Source: DAINPP01 sp036743375 (GTDB lineage Bacteria > Thermotogota > Thermotogae > MWEM01). From it: 64,000 nucleotides of DNA. The position numbers and the translations under genes are program-made. Under the pieces are notes generated by a model. That model had not been told where the DNA came from and did not search any database. It saw nothing but the letters and a program-made list of their open reading frames with translations. The stretch spans positions 1 through 64,000 of the forward strand of contig DAINPP010000002.1 in NCBI GenBank assembly GCA_036743375.1. The letters are read 5' to 3'. The stretch's first letter is position 1. Every line of letters starts with the position of its first letter. This document shows positions 28,703-37,200 of this stretch, piece after piece.

Positions 28703-29794
28703 TTATAAAATAGTGCCAAGTTTATCTGCCGTGAGTAATGCGGCATAAACCGCATCCGCTGTGACTTCAAACGGCATATTGTGAATCGTCTCGCCTTCCA
28801 CAGAAGCGGCCTCCGCCACTTTTCGGAGTTGTTCCTCCGTGACGTCTTCGGCGTTGAGATCTTTCAGAGTAGTCGGTAAGCCAACACTCTTACAGAAACA
28901 GACAACCTCCTCTATTTCCTCCATGGGGGCATTCTCAAGGGCCAACTGGGCAATCGTTCCAAAGGCCACTTTTTCCCCATGGTACAGGTGATGGCATTCC
29001 TCAAGGACCGTCAGACCGTTGTGAATCGCATGAGCCGCTGCAAGTCCGCCACTCTCAAATCCTATCCCACTCAGATAGGTATTTGCCTCTACAATAGACT
29101 CAACCGCAGAATTACTGACCTTGCTTTCAGCGGCAAGTTTGGCCTTCAACCCCTCGGCAATCAACGTGTCGTAGCAGAGTCTTGCCAATGCAAGAGCCGC
29201 CTCTGTCGGTTTTGCCCCAGCCATCGTAGAGGAATTGGATCTCGCAGTGGCTCGTGCTTCGAAATAGGTAGCGAGAGCATCCCCCATACCGGAAACAAGT
29301 AATCTGACAGGAGCCGCCGCAATAATTTCGGTGTCCATGAGAACAACTGAAGGATTTGTCGGAAGCATGAGATATTCGTCAAAGATACCTTCTTCCGTAT
29401 AGAGAACGGAAAGGGCTGAGCATGGTGCATCGGTTGATGCTATCGTTGGAACAATCACAACGGGCACCTTCATATAAAATCCCATCGCTTTCGCCGTATC
29501 AAGTGTCTTCCCGCCACCTATTCCTATGATGACCTCGGCCTTTTTCTCTTCTGCGATTTGCCTGAGTCTCGCTATTTCTACCTTCGAACACTCGCCGTTA
29601 AATTTCTCAAAAAAGACCTGACTCTCAGTTCCGGTAAAACTTTCCTTCACCAATTCCTTAGTCATATTCATGACGAAATCATCGGCGATAACAAACGCGA
29701 CCTTACCAAATGCCTTCGAATATCCTTCCAGTTTCTTCAATTCTCCAGGACCCTGAACGTATTTACCCGGGCTGATTACAATTTTCGTTGCCAT
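28703..29794 (-). CDS. gldA: Glycerol dehydrogenase, NAD-dependent
   Basis: 363-aa member of the iron/zinc-type group III alcohol dehydrogenases, converting glycerol to dihydroxyacetone with NAD+ (or the reverse). The start MATKIVISPGKY follows GAGGAGG. NAD-binding GIGGGKTLDTAK at about residue 90 and PTIASTDAPCSALSV are GldA hallmarks. Metal ligands are present: Asp in SGMGDALATYFEA, His in AAAHAIHNGL, His in LYHGEKVAFG. Cytosolic. Upstream lies an 18-bp CRP/Rex-like palindrome, suggesting control by carbon or redox state. It may be cotranscribed with the SDR-AraC pair, or separately from that control site. Confidence 0.93.
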   Translation of the reverse strand: MATKIVISPGKYVQGPGELKKLEGYSKAFGKVAFVIADDFVMNMTKELVKESFTGTESQVFFEKFNGECSKVEIARLRQIAEEKKAEVIIGIGGGKTLDTAKAMGFYMKVPVVIVPTIASTDAPCSALSVLYTEEGIFDEYLMLPTNPSVVLMDTEIIAAAPVRLLVSGMGDALATYFEARATARSNSSTMAGAKPTEAALALARLCYDTLIAEGLKAKLAAESKVSNSAVESIVEANTYLSGIGFESGGLAAAHAIHNGLTVLEECHHLYHGEKVAFGTIAQLALENAPMEEIEEVVCFCKSVGLPTTLKDLNAEDVTEEQLRKVAEAASVEGETIHNMPFEVTADAVYAALLTADKLGTIL

Positions 29795-29852
29795 TTTTTT
29801 CCTCCTCATTCGAACCGGTCAAGTAAAATCTCTTGACTTCGTCTCTTTTCAT
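29763..29852 (-). CDS. Possible 29-aa leader ORF overlapping the gldA start
   Basis: ATG with AGGAGAG 9 bases upstream opens a 29-codon frame (MKRDEVKRFYLTGS, ending NCNQPG) that overlaps the first 32 bases of gldA in another frame. It could couple translation of gldA, or be fortuitous. Composition is polar; no family is recognised. Confidence 0.3.
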   Translation of the reverse strand: MKRDEVKRFYLTGSNEEEKNGNENCNQPG

Positions 29853-29881
29853 ATCAACAGACTCTCCTAAGACGCAAATTA

Positions 29882-29899
29882 ATGTGAAACAATTCACAT
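29882..29899. promoter_or_regulatory. CRP- or Rex-like operator upstream of gldA
   Basis: ATGTGAAACAATTCACAT is a perfect 7-4-7 inverted repeat. It contains the exact CRP core TGTGA-N6-TCACA and also matches the Rex consensus TTGTGAA-N4-TTCACAA except at the two outer bases. It lies about 90 bp before the gldA start codon and in the gap behind the AraC gene. Confidence 0.6.
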
Positions 29900-29983
29900 A
29901 ACGAGATGCAACACCCGCATATGTTTCTCCGTTAATGAGCCGTGTTCCTCTGTTGATAAACCTTATATTCTCTTTTATCTCTA

Positions 29984-30985
29984 TCAACAGATTTCTCCCA
30001 CCTCTATCCGATGTTTTTCTCTGTACTGTCCGATCGTTACGCCGGTCCACTGGCGAAACGCCCTCATAAAGGCATACACATCACAATAGCCGATCAGATA
30101 GGCAACCTCTTCAGAAGTGATATTATCGTTCAGCAGATAATGCCTCGCCATCAGTTCTCGGGTATGATTCAACTGTTGGATAAACGTTGTCCCATCTTCG
30201 GATAATTTTCGTTGAAGGGTCCTCGGCGAAAGTGCCATTTCCCGAGCAACGGTTTCTATATTCCCCTTCCCCGAAGGAATGAGCTCAAACAGTATCGTTC
30301 TGACCTTTGCTGCAAAACTGTTGTCTGTTTCCATTTCCTCTTTTCTCTTCTTCAATTCCGGTTCGAGATAATGCCACATGATGTTATTCTCTGTTATATA
30401 CGGCTCTTCTACATCGGCAAGTTTGAAGGAAATCGTGTTTTTATCGGATTTCACCGGTTCAACCCCTATATGTTCAACAATCCGCTTCGAATAAGCATAC
30501 GGTGATTCGACTTTTAACGGGATAATCTGTTTTCCGGTTCCCGCTCTGATGATGTTTACGATGAATAGACTTTCAGTAATCCCGGTAAATCTCGGAAGAG
30601 GCGTCTTCAACTCATCATCAAAGGTAAATTCAAGACGCAGCACCTTTTCCAATACCGTCACATTTAAGACAAAGGGACCTATCAGCCGCTTATAAGCTGA
30701 CAATCTTTCAAAACACTCTCTTCCGTTGTTTGCGCATAGACCGGCGAAGATAGGGGGAATGAACATGGATTGTTCCCGAACGTTGCTGTATAGCAGCATC
30801 ATCTCATCAGTCGATTCTTCGGCAAGGACATTCATGAAATCAATATACTGCTGCCTGCCGACATACAATCCTCTCTTTTCCATCTTAAGGGGAATTCCGG
30901 CTTTTCTGAATACTCTTTCTCCATTAACGCCAAGATTATCGAGATATGCCTTGTATTTCTGATTAATAAAGTAAGAGACCGGCAA
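29984..30985 (-). CDS. AraC-family transcriptional regulator (Arabinose_bd + HTH_18)
   Basis: 333-aa regulator. It starts at TTG (MPVSYFINQKYKAY) with GGAGGTG 7 bases upstream; no ATG is available near that site. Residues 15-205 resemble the arabinose-binding-like N-terminal domain of the OruR/ArgR/virulence AraC branch. The C-terminal double helix-turn-helix at about 230-325 is strong (LSPRTLQRKLSEDGTTFIQ; EEVAYLIGYCDVYAFMRAFRQWTGVTIGQYREKHR). It lies 33 bp after the SDR gene, in the same direction, so the two form a likely operon. Effector unknown; gldA or the SDR are plausible targets. Confidence 0.9.
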   Translation of the reverse strand: MPVSYFINQKYKAYLDNLGVNGERVFRKAGIPLKMEKRGLYVGRQQYIDFMNVLAEESTDEMMLLYSNVREQSMFIPPIFAGLCANNGRECFERLSAYKRLIGPFVLNVTVLEKVLRLEFTFDDELKTPLPRFTGITESLFIVNIIRAGTGKQIIPLKVESPYAYSKRIVEHIGVEPVKSDKNTISFKLADVEEPYITENNIMWHYLEPELKKRKEEMETDNSFAAKVRTILFELIPSGKGNIETVAREMALSPRTLQRKLSEDGTTFIQQLNHTRELMARHYLLNDNITSEEVAYLIGYCDVYAFMRAFRQWTGVTIGQYREKHRIEVGEIC

Positions 30986-31018
30986 AAAAACACCTCCTTC
31001 TGAATAACCGCTTGACCT

Positions 31019-31852
31019 TTACTTACCTCTGGACATGATGTTCAATACGATTCTATCATAAGTCCTGTCGGATAATAACCGCTTCATCAGGAATAACGGT
31101 ACGGCATTTGCACCGAGTAGATACCTCGTCTTTGGTTTTCTAACCGTCGCCGCCTTTACAATCGTGTCTGAAACAAGGCTTGACGGACTCAATCCCTTTC
31201 CGGTAGAATACATGTCAATCATCCCATCGGCCACCTTAACGGCTCTTTTTCTGTAACTCCCTTTTCCCGACGTCTTTTTAAGATTTCCCCCGGCGATAAT
31301 TCCCCAGTCAGTCTGGATAACACCCGGTTCTATCAACACAACCTCTATCCCAAATTCTCCGACTTCCATTCTCAGGCAATCACTGAGCCCCTCGACGGCG
31401 AATTTTGTCGCATGATACCAGCCTCCAAAGGGTGAATGGACTTTCCCCCCCATAGAAGTAATATTGATGATCCTGCCTGAGCGATTCTTTCTCATGACCG
31501 GAAGAACGAGTTGCGTCATTCGGCCAAGACCAAGAACGTTGACTTCTATCTGTCTTCTGGCCTCCTCTATCGGAACATCCTCTATTGCACCATATGAACC
31601 GTATCCGGCACTATTCACCAGGATATCGATACGGCCTTCCTTTTTAACGATAGAATTGACGCATTCCTGCATAGATTCATCATCGGTGACATCGAGGGAG
31701 AGGATATGAATTCCCCTTTTTTCAAGGTCCCTCATTCTTTCCATTCTTCTTGCAGCACCATAAACCACAAACCCCTTTTCCTTTAACCCCATCGCCGTGT
31801 CAAATCCTATTCCACTACTTGCACCCGTTACCAGAGCAACTCGTTCATTCAT
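31019..31852 (-). CDS. Short-chain dehydrogenase/reductase
   Basis: 277-aa classical SDR. The start MNERVALVTGASSGIG is chosen from GGAGGTTTTGAATATG; the longer frame upstream has no ribosome site. NAD(P) motif TGASSGIG (residues 8-15), NSAGYGSYG, catalytic Ser in ITSMGGKVHS and YHATK (Tyr-x-x-x-Lys). Basic residues after strand 2 (AARRMERM) suggest NADPH. The C-terminal section (ARTVRKPKTRYLLGANAVPLFLMKRL-like) resembles the 3-ketosteroid/retinol-type oxidoreductases often annotated in this family. Substrate unknown. Divergent from the EFR1 region; the 195 bp between contain tandem GTATAC palindromes (31997-32015) that could be operators. Confidence 0.9.
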   Translation of the reverse strand: MNERVALVTGASSGIGFDTAMGLKEKGFVVYGAARRMERMRDLEKRGIHILSLDVTDDESMQECVNSIVKKEGRIDILVNSAGYGSYGAIEDVPIEEARRQIEVNVLGLGRMTQLVLPVMRKNRSGRIINITSMGGKVHSPFGGWYHATKFAVEGLSDCLRMEVGEFGIEVVLIEPGVIQTDWGIIAGGNLKKTSGKGSYRKRAVKVADGMIDMYSTGKGLSPSSLVSDTIVKAATVRKPKTRYLLGANAVPLFLMKRLLSDRTYDRIVLNIMSRGK

Positions 31853-32047
31853 ATTCAAAACCTCCTGTTTATCATTTTCATCGTCAGTATATGCTTTAAA
31901 GGATGAGAAGAAAATGATAATAAGCGACATATCTATTGCAATTTCCGCCATATTTAGAAAGACATGCGAATGAGAAAAAGGTGTATGATCTAAGTATACT
32001 AAATATAGGTATACGGTTTACTTCTTCTGGAGGGATCACAGGGATAA

Positions 32048-32233
32048 AAGGACACAGAAGGGGAGATCAAGGGGGAATTTCATCCCCGGATCGTGGCCTA
32101 TCTTCTGATAAGACTAACAAACAGTCTCTTTGATCCGGAATGTTATCTCGACAACAAGGTGATTTTTGAAGAGGTAACGGATGACTTAAAAAAGATGGTC
32201 CTTAAAGGCCTGATCCGAACAGTTAAGAGGTGA
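32048..32233 (+). pseudogene. Remnant of a TetR-type regulator (C-terminal part only)
   Basis: An open frame of 61 codons directly after a TAA, with no start codon and no helix-turn-helix upstream. It reads EFHPRIVAYLLIRLTNSLFD then DPECYLDNKVIFEEVTDDLKKMVLKGLI, typical of the C-terminal helices of TetR proteins. Its stop lies 6 bases before the EFR1 start codon. EFR1 genes are often cotranscribed with a TetR gene, which supports a deletion that removed the DNA-binding half. A small functional protein from an internal GTG is less likely. Confidence 0.5.
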
Positions 32234-32239
32234 TCTATC

Positions 32240-33085
32240 TTGAAAACGGCATTAATCTATGTTTCTCCTAACGGTACAACACGCCGACTAACAGAGATTC
32301 TAAAGCAAATCTTCCTTAATGACAATCAATCAGTTGAAGCCTTTGATCTCGGCAGATCACCGTATCGGGAAGATCCAAAGGCCATCATCGACAGACTTCA
32401 TGAATTTGATCTCATAGGACTCGGAAGTCCCGTCTATCATATGGACACGTTGATTCCTATGCAGAAGTTTCTGAAGGCGCTGACAGAACAGGCATATGAT
32501 CGTAGACTCAGGGCATTTATTTATCTGACTTATTCCGGGATAACCTCCGGGAAAACTTTTCTCAACAGTACAAAAGCACTTGAAAAGGCAAAGATAGGGA
32601 TAATAGGCGGGATCAAAGTCCAGGCACCGCATTTTCATCATCTAAAAGAAAGGTTTGACACCGAGAGAATCACCCGTTTATCCGAAACTTTCTACGATAA
32701 ACTAAAACGAAATCATTTCGCCGAAATTCCTGAAAAACAAGTACGAAAACTCTTTTCCCCGGAGAAAAAAAGAGTCCATTGGCTTTATCCGATCGTCCAC
32801 ATCGTTGGGAAGATGCGTGAACTTCCCATCACAATAGAGGCAAATGAATGCAGAAAGTGCGGGAAATGTGTGAGCGAATGTCCTTCAGGTGCCATTCATC
32901 TCGCCGATTTCGCCCAGATCGATCCGGTCAGATGCCTGCACTGTTATCATTGCACTATTGCATGTCCTTTCGATGCGATCAGAAGTCCCATAGAAAAAAT
33001 AGATCAGATGATAATAATCAACCGGAGAGTTGTCGGAACGGAACATCCCGCCGACAAATGTTATCTACCGGAGATGAAACCATGA
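32240..33085 (+). CDS. EFR1-family flavodoxin-ferredoxin fusion
   Basis: 281-aa cytosolic electron-transfer protein starting at TTG behind AGAGGTGAT. Residues 1-150 form a flavodoxin-like domain with FMN phosphate loop YVSPNGTTRRL and GLGSPVYHMDT. Residues 205-255 hold two [4Fe-4S] ferredoxin motifs, CRKCGKCVSECP and CLHCYHCTIACP. This is the layout of EFR1 proteins common in anaerobes, whose partners are unknown. It could exchange electrons with ferredoxin-linked enzymes such as the hydrogenase further on. Downstream there is only gene debris. Confidence 0.9.
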   Translation: MKTALIYVSPNGTTRRLTEILKQIFLNDNQSVEAFDLGRSPYREDPKAIIDRLHEFDLIGLGSPVYHMDTLIPMQKFLKALTEQAYDRRLRAFIYLTYSGITSGKTFLNSTKALEKAKIGIIGGIKVQAPHFHHLKERFDTERITRLSETFYDKLKRNHFAEIPEKQVRKLFSPEKKRVHWLYPIVHIVGKMRELPITIEANECRKCGKCVSECPSGAIHLADFAQIDPVRCLHCYHCTIACPFDAIRSPIEKIDQMIIINRRVVGTEHPADKCYLPEMKP

Positions 33086-33225
33086 TCTTCATCCCATCTT
33101 GTCCATTTTCAAATTTCTCTATCTGTTTCTTTGTGGAAAGATCAAAAACCATCCTGAATCAAAAAACAGGACAATATCTATAGATGGACATAATTTTCTG
33201 ATTTTCAAGCACATTCATGTGAAAG

Positions 33226-33559
33226 ATGAGAAAACTGAAAAACAAGCCTACTGTTTTGGTTCTCCGTTTCTCTTTCAAACATAACTCCTTAAAGAGAAAT
33301 CGTATCGTATCTTTTCTCCAGATACCAGTATTTACAGGACTTCTAGGATTTCAGGAGAAATTATGGACCTTTGATCCTGAAACAGGTACTTTTCAAGGCC
33401 TCTATCAATGGCAATCTGAAAAACACGCAGAAGGGTATCTGAGTTCCTTTGCAACAAACAAGGGATATCAAAATGAAAACAGGTAATCATCAGATGGAGG
33501 GTGTCATCTATCCTAAATACCACATTGTCCAAATTTCTCAGTCAGATTTCGGCGGATAA
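33226..33559 (+). pseudogene. Decayed fragment, possibly YdhR-like monooxygenase fold
   Basis: The frame to 33486 contains GLLGFQEKLWTFDPETGTFQ and GLYQWQSEKHAEGYLSSFA, a pattern like the small ferredoxin-fold (YdhR/ABM) proteins, which have a pattern of GxxxKxW..D..TG.x.GxYxW.....AE.Y. It breaks after NKGYQNENR, and a plausible continuation (GVIYPKYHIVQISQSDFGG) lies in another frame from 33473 to 33559. That pattern indicates a frameshifted gene. The 140 bp between the EFR1 stop and this fragment show nothing that I can name. Confidence 0.35.
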
Positions 33560-33574
33560 ACGGTCAGTATAATC

Positions 33575-33790
33575 TCAAACTTTTACATAAGCCTTCCACT
33601 CTTCAGCAATCCTGTTCCAAGAGAAATCTTCCATCAAAGCCCATCGTCAGGACGCGAATGGCAACAGCATATGTCAGAAAGGAAAGGTGTTTTTCAATAA
33701 ATTTCAAATAGTCGAGTATTTCAAAAGCTTTTTCGCCCCGTACGATCGAATCGTTAGCAACGATGGCATTTAACAAGGCCTGTTTCTATA
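33575..33790 (-). pseudogene. Decayed leftward fragment, glycosyltransferase-like tail
   Basis: On the minus strand a frame without a start reads NAIVANDSIVRGEKAFEILD and continues to LEQDC. A second frame overlapping its end reads MEDFSWNRIAEEWKAYVKV before a stop, which resembles the typical end of GT4 glycosyltransferases (FSWxxIAExW). Together they look like the frameshifted 3' end of a lost gene. Position directly downstream of the phosphofructokinase stop suggests a former operon partner. Confidence is limited by the short length. Confidence 0.3.
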
Positions 33791-33798
33791 AATCGAAT

Positions 33799-34875
33799 TT
33801 ATTTTTCACCAAAACTGATGCCTATCAGCCTTGCCGTTTCGATCAGGGTATGATCTGCCGGAACATATTTCAGCAGACCGGCAACTTCTTCAAGCGGTGT
33901 CGCAACGCAGTTATCATTTTTCAGGGAAACGGCATACCCGTATTTCTCTTCCGCTATCAGTTTTGCCCCAAAAGCCCCTACCCTTGTCGCAAGCGTCCGG
34001 TCAAAGGCGCAGGGAGATCCGCCCCTCAGGATATGCCCTGGAATGACCACTCGGGTTTCATAGCCCGTTTTTTCATCTATCCTATCGGCAATCTGTTCGG
34101 AAATATACCTATACCCTGATTTTTTTCTCTGTTTCATGAAGTCTTTCTTCGTCATATCGTATTCTGTCTGGCTCTTTGCACCTTCTGCCACTGCGATGAT
34201 CGAAAAACTCTTTCCGACATCATGCCTCTTGTGTAAGGCTTTGATGATGGCCTCATCGTTGAAGGGGATTTCAGGGATCAGAATGATATCCGCCCCTCCG
34301 GCAATCCCGGCATTGAGGGCAAGCCAGCCGGTCTTGTTCCCCATGAGTTCCACGAGCATGACCCTGTCATGTGAATCGGCTGTGGTATGAATCCTGTCGA
34401 TGACATCCGTTGCAATATTTACAGCCGACTGATATCCAAAGGTAACATCCGTTCCCCAGATATCGTTGTCGATCGTCTTTGGAAGCCCCACCACATTCAA
34501 CCCTTCCTCTCTCAGCATGTTGGCATTCTTGTGTGTCCCATTCCCGCCAATACAAACCAGGCAATCCAACTCAAACTTGTGATAATTATCCACCATGGCC
34601 TTGACTTTATCGATCCCATCCGGGCCTATTTTACGCATACTCTTATGTGGTGTTCGATGGGTTCCGAGGATGGTGCCACCTTTCATCAGGATACCCGAAA
34701 AATGAGCGGACATCATCTTTTTCATATTTCCCGTTATCATCCCTTCAAACCCGTTCAAACTCCCTATAAATTCACAATCCATAAGATTGGACGAGGCCTT
34801 TACGAGCCCCCTTATCGTTGCATTAAGTCCGGGACAGTCTCCACCGCTCGTCAGCAGACCAATTCTTCTTCTCAT
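33799..34875 (-). CDS. pfkA: 6-phosphofructokinase
   Basis: 358-aa glycolytic kinase forming fructose-1,6-bisphosphate. The start is the ATG of MRRRIGLLTSGGDCPGLNA, 9 bases after GGGGG. Substrate motifs: PKTIDND, the GTDVTFGYQSAVNIATD helix, MGNKTGWLALNAGIAGGAD, and the PEIPF loop. The phosphoryl-donor signature is unusual: CIGGNGTHKNA has Asn at the position of Asp103 in E. coli but keeps the following Gly of ATP enzymes, while PKTIDND has the Lys typical of PPi-type or group III enzymes. ATP is the likelier donor, but it cannot be settled from sequence. It lies 63 bp downstream of the HD-GYP gene in the same direction. Confidence 0.92.
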   Translation of the reverse strand: MRRRIGLLTSGGDCPGLNATIRGLVKASSNLMDCEFIGSLNGFEGMITGNMKKMMSAHFSGILMKGGTILGTHRTPHKSMRKIGPDGIDKVKAMVDNYHKFELDCLVCIGGNGTHKNANMLREEGLNVVGLPKTIDNDIWGTDVTFGYQSAVNIATDVIDRIHTTADSHDRVMLVELMGNKTGWLALNAGIAGGADIILIPEIPFNDEAIIKALHKRHDVGKSFSIIAVAEGAKSQTEYDMTKKDFMKQRKKSGYRYISEQIADRIDEKTGYETRVVIPGHILRGGSPCAFDRTLATRVGAFGAKLIAEEKYGYAVSLKNDNCVATPLEEVAGLLKYVPADHTLIETARLIGISFGEK

Positions 34876-34938
34876 ATCCAAATTCCCCCATATACAATTT
34901 CTCTTTCTCCGATATCATTCTGATCGTCTCTTCAAACT

Positions 34939-35886
34939 TTAAAGCGGTAAATGATCACCGTAAATCTTCTCATAATTTTCTTCCAATATCGATTCAAGTG
35001 CGTCTACAACAACCGGATCGTACAATTTACCCGATAATTCCCTTAATTCCGCAACAGCCGTTTCCCGGGATTTTGATTTTTTATACGGCCTGTTTGTCAC
35101 CATCGCATCAAACGAGTCACATACGGCTAAGATCTTTGCTTCAGGTAAAATGGCTTCAGCGGTCAAGCCTTCAGGATATCCGCTTCCATTTAGCCGCTCA
35201 TGATGCTGAGAGATGATATCTTGAATAAATACCGGATCAAATGCGTTATTCAGAAAAGTAAAATGATCTCTGAACAATTCGGCAGAGTATTTCACATGTC
35301 TTTTCATCTCTTCAAATTCCATCTCATTTAGTTTTCCCTGTTTCTTCAGTACGGCATCGGAAACCTTGATCTTTCCAATATCGTGAAACTGTGCCCCATA
35401 AGTCAGATGAAACAGTCTGTGATTTGAAAAGTTTAATTTCACACCTATCTTTTTCGCCAGTATCTTGACTCTTTCACAATGGCCTTTCGTATAATGATCT
35501 TTTTCACCTATAGACTCTATCATCTTAAAAAAGACCCTGAACCCGTCATTGATATCATCAAAAAAACGCATGGAGGTGATGACCAGTAGATTTACATATT
35601 TATGGATTTCTATCCTTATCAGATCTTCCAGTTTTTCATAGTAAAAATAGGCATTTCTCTTCAAGTGTTCATTCCTGTCTTTGTAAAATAATTCTATTTC
35701 TCCATCCATGACAACACAGAGCAGGAAGTGTTCACATGATCTTTCAGCCGTATCGAAAAAATACAGGCTCGTTTCATAGCTGCGGTTGATATTGATAATC
35801 TGGAGATTATCCCTGCTCTTTATCAATTCATAGAACGTTTCATTTAAATCGAATTTTAATGATTTGACTTCCAGTGACTCATTCAT
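34939..35886 (-). CDS. HD-GYP cyclic-di-GMP phosphodiesterase
   Basis: 315-aa cytosolic protein. Residues 1-130 form an uncharacterised alpha/beta sensor region (possibly PilZ- or GAF-like; no signature visible). From about 140 comes the HD-GYP domain: HYTKGHCERV, HDIGKIKVSD, then HHERLNGSGYPEGL with the GYP signature, and AVCDSFDAMVTNRPYKK. All metal-binding His and Asp of the family are present, so it should degrade c-di-GMP. GAGGTGG precedes the ATG, and a 15-codon ORF with its own ribosome site ends on that ATG. Partners in the same signalling currency are the EAL and GGDEF proteins at 49487 and 59367. Confidence 0.92.
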   Translation of the reverse strand: MNESLEVKSLKFDLNETFYELIKSRDNLQIININRSYETSLYFFDTAERSCEHFLLCVVMDGEIELFYKDRNEHLKRNAYFYYEKLEDLIRIEIHKYVNLLVITSMRFFDDINDGFRVFFKMIESIGEKDHYTKGHCERVKILAKKIGVKLNFSNHRLFHLTYGAQFHDIGKIKVSDAVLKKQGKLNEMEFEEMKRHVKYSAELFRDHFTFLNNAFDPVFIQDIISQHHERLNGSGYPEGLTAEAILPEAKILAVCDSFDAMVTNRPYKKSKSRETAVAELRELSGKLYDPVVVDALESILEENYEKIYGDHLPL

Positions 35887-35930
35887 CTTTCCACCTCGGA
35901 CAAAATGATTATCAACAGATTAATCTTCAT
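35883..35930 (-). CDS. 15-aa upstream ORF coupled to the HD-GYP gene
   Basis: ATG with GGAGGAT 6 bases upstream encodes MKINLLIIILSEVER. Its TGA overlaps the ATG of the HD-GYP gene (ATGA). This is a classic translational-coupling layout; the peptide itself is hydrophobic and may have no function of its own. Confidence 0.4.
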   Translation of the reverse strand: MKINLLIIILSEVER

Positions 35931-36052
35931 ATTTTTATCCTCCATGTCATGAATTTGATTATTCACAGTACAATTTTAAATAGAAACAACACCACTATTT
36001 TAGCATATTTTTCATTTTGAATTGAAAAAGCAGCTTTTATATCAGAATCAAG

Positions 36053-36083
36053 AAAAAACTCCCCTTTCAATCCCGAGGGGAGT
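36053..36083 (-). terminator. Intrinsic terminator after the epimerase gene
   Basis: On the minus strand ACTCCCCT and AGGGGAGT form an 8-bp stem followed by TTTTT. Confidence 0.88.
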
Positions 36084-36114
36084 CCTGTTTATTTATAATA
36101 CCCGAAATCACATC

Positions 36115-37086
36115 TTATCCTTTACGCTTCATCTCATCAGGTTTCATACCAGCCGCCATCTCATTTCCAGATTTCTTATAGGTATAAAACCAGCGCAAGG
36201 CATCTTTCAGTGTTTCATCGACAGTCCTGAAACGCAATCCGTCCTTCATCGCCTTTGAGACGTTAACCCGATGTATTCCCTCCATCCCCTCCATATCGTA
36301 ACAGAGCGGGAAGGCAGCGGCTTTATCAATTTCATGTGTTTTCAACCAGTTATCGGAAACAAAAATCAATTCACACTCGGGATTGACAACTCTCCGGCAG
36401 TCTTTTATAAAGTGGTTGAAGAGATACGGTTCTTCAGGACCCGTCAAGATATATCTCCCGGAAAATTGTCTTTCCGCCGCCATGACGATAAAAGCGGCAA
36501 GATCTTTTACATCTATAAACTGAATAGTCAGATCTCCTGTTTCAGGGACAAACATCCGGTTCATCTCATACATCATAACGGGCCAGAAGGTAAATCTGTC
36601 CGTATGATCCCTTTCACCGACTATGAACCCCGGTCGGATAATCAGACTCTTTTCCTCTCCAAGCTGATCCAGCAACTCTTTTTCAGCTGCCGCCTTAAGT
36701 TTTCCGTAATTTTCATTGTTTACCTCAACCGATTCAAAATCATATCCGTCAACCGGTGTCGTCTCATCGATGTCCGTTTCAGAAATATCATAAACGGAAA
36801 CGGTAGAAACGAGAATATATCTGGAGATATTTTTCCCCAACACCTCGCAGGTGGATTTCACCTGATCGGGAAAATAGGCACAGGTGTCTATCACCACGTC
36901 AAACGTCATATCCGTTAACCGCTCTATATTCGTATTTCGATCCCCTGTTATCACTTCAAATTGAGGTAAAAGCTCCGGATAGGTCTTGCCGCGGTTGAAA
37001 AAAGTAATATCATGTCCCCTTCTTTCAGCCTCAAGAGCTATATGATAACCAATAAACTTTTTCCCACCCAATATCAAAAACTTCAT
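36115..37086 (-). CDS. NAD-dependent epimerase/dehydratase (extended SDR)
   Basis: 323-aa cytosolic protein. Dinucleotide motif LGGKKFIGYHIA at residues 6-17, in place of GxxGxxG; such a variant is typical of the CSP41/isoflavone-reductase-like atypical SDR branch. Later DVVIDTCAYFPDQV, LVSTVSVYD, and the active-site Tyr-Lys pair NYGKLKAAAEKEL. RPGFIVGERDHTDRFTFW matches nucleotide-sugar epimerases of that branch. Substrate not determinable. AAAGGGGTG precedes the ATG, and a terminator follows. A 30-bp tandem repeat lies in its 5' region, which could affect its expression. Confidence 0.88.
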   Translation of the reverse strand: MKFLILGGKKFIGYHIALEAERRGHDITFFNRGKTYPELLPQFEVITGDRNTNIERLTDMTFDVVIDTCAYFPDQVKSTCEVLGKNISRYILVSTVSVYDISETDIDETTPVDGYDFESVEVNNENYGKLKAAAEKELLDQLGEEKSLIIRPGFIVGERDHTDRFTFWPVMMYEMNRMFVPETGDLTIQFIDVKDLAAFIVMAAERQFSGRYILTGPEEPYLFNHFIKDCRRVVNPECELIFVSDNWLKTHEIDKAAAFPLCYDMEGMEGIHRVNVSKAMKDGLRFRTVDETLKDALRWFYTYKKSGNEMAAGMKPDEMKRKG

Positions 37087-37200
37087 AAAAACACCCCTTT
37101 ATCGGTATATGGTATATTTTAACACCTGAGAGATTCTTCAATCACACCTATCACAAGAAGTGACTACCAGAACTGCCTCCCACACAGAGATTCATAAGAA

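Noticed and set aside
29804..29822. tRNA-like T-arm sequence (GGTTCGAAT) on the minus strand
   Set aside because: No matching stem, anticodon arm or acceptor; it lies in the leader of gldA. No tRNA or rRNA was found anywhere in the window.
36271..36918. 215-codon plus-strand frame
   Set aside because: Lies wholly antisense to the epimerase gene, whose SDR motifs are clear.
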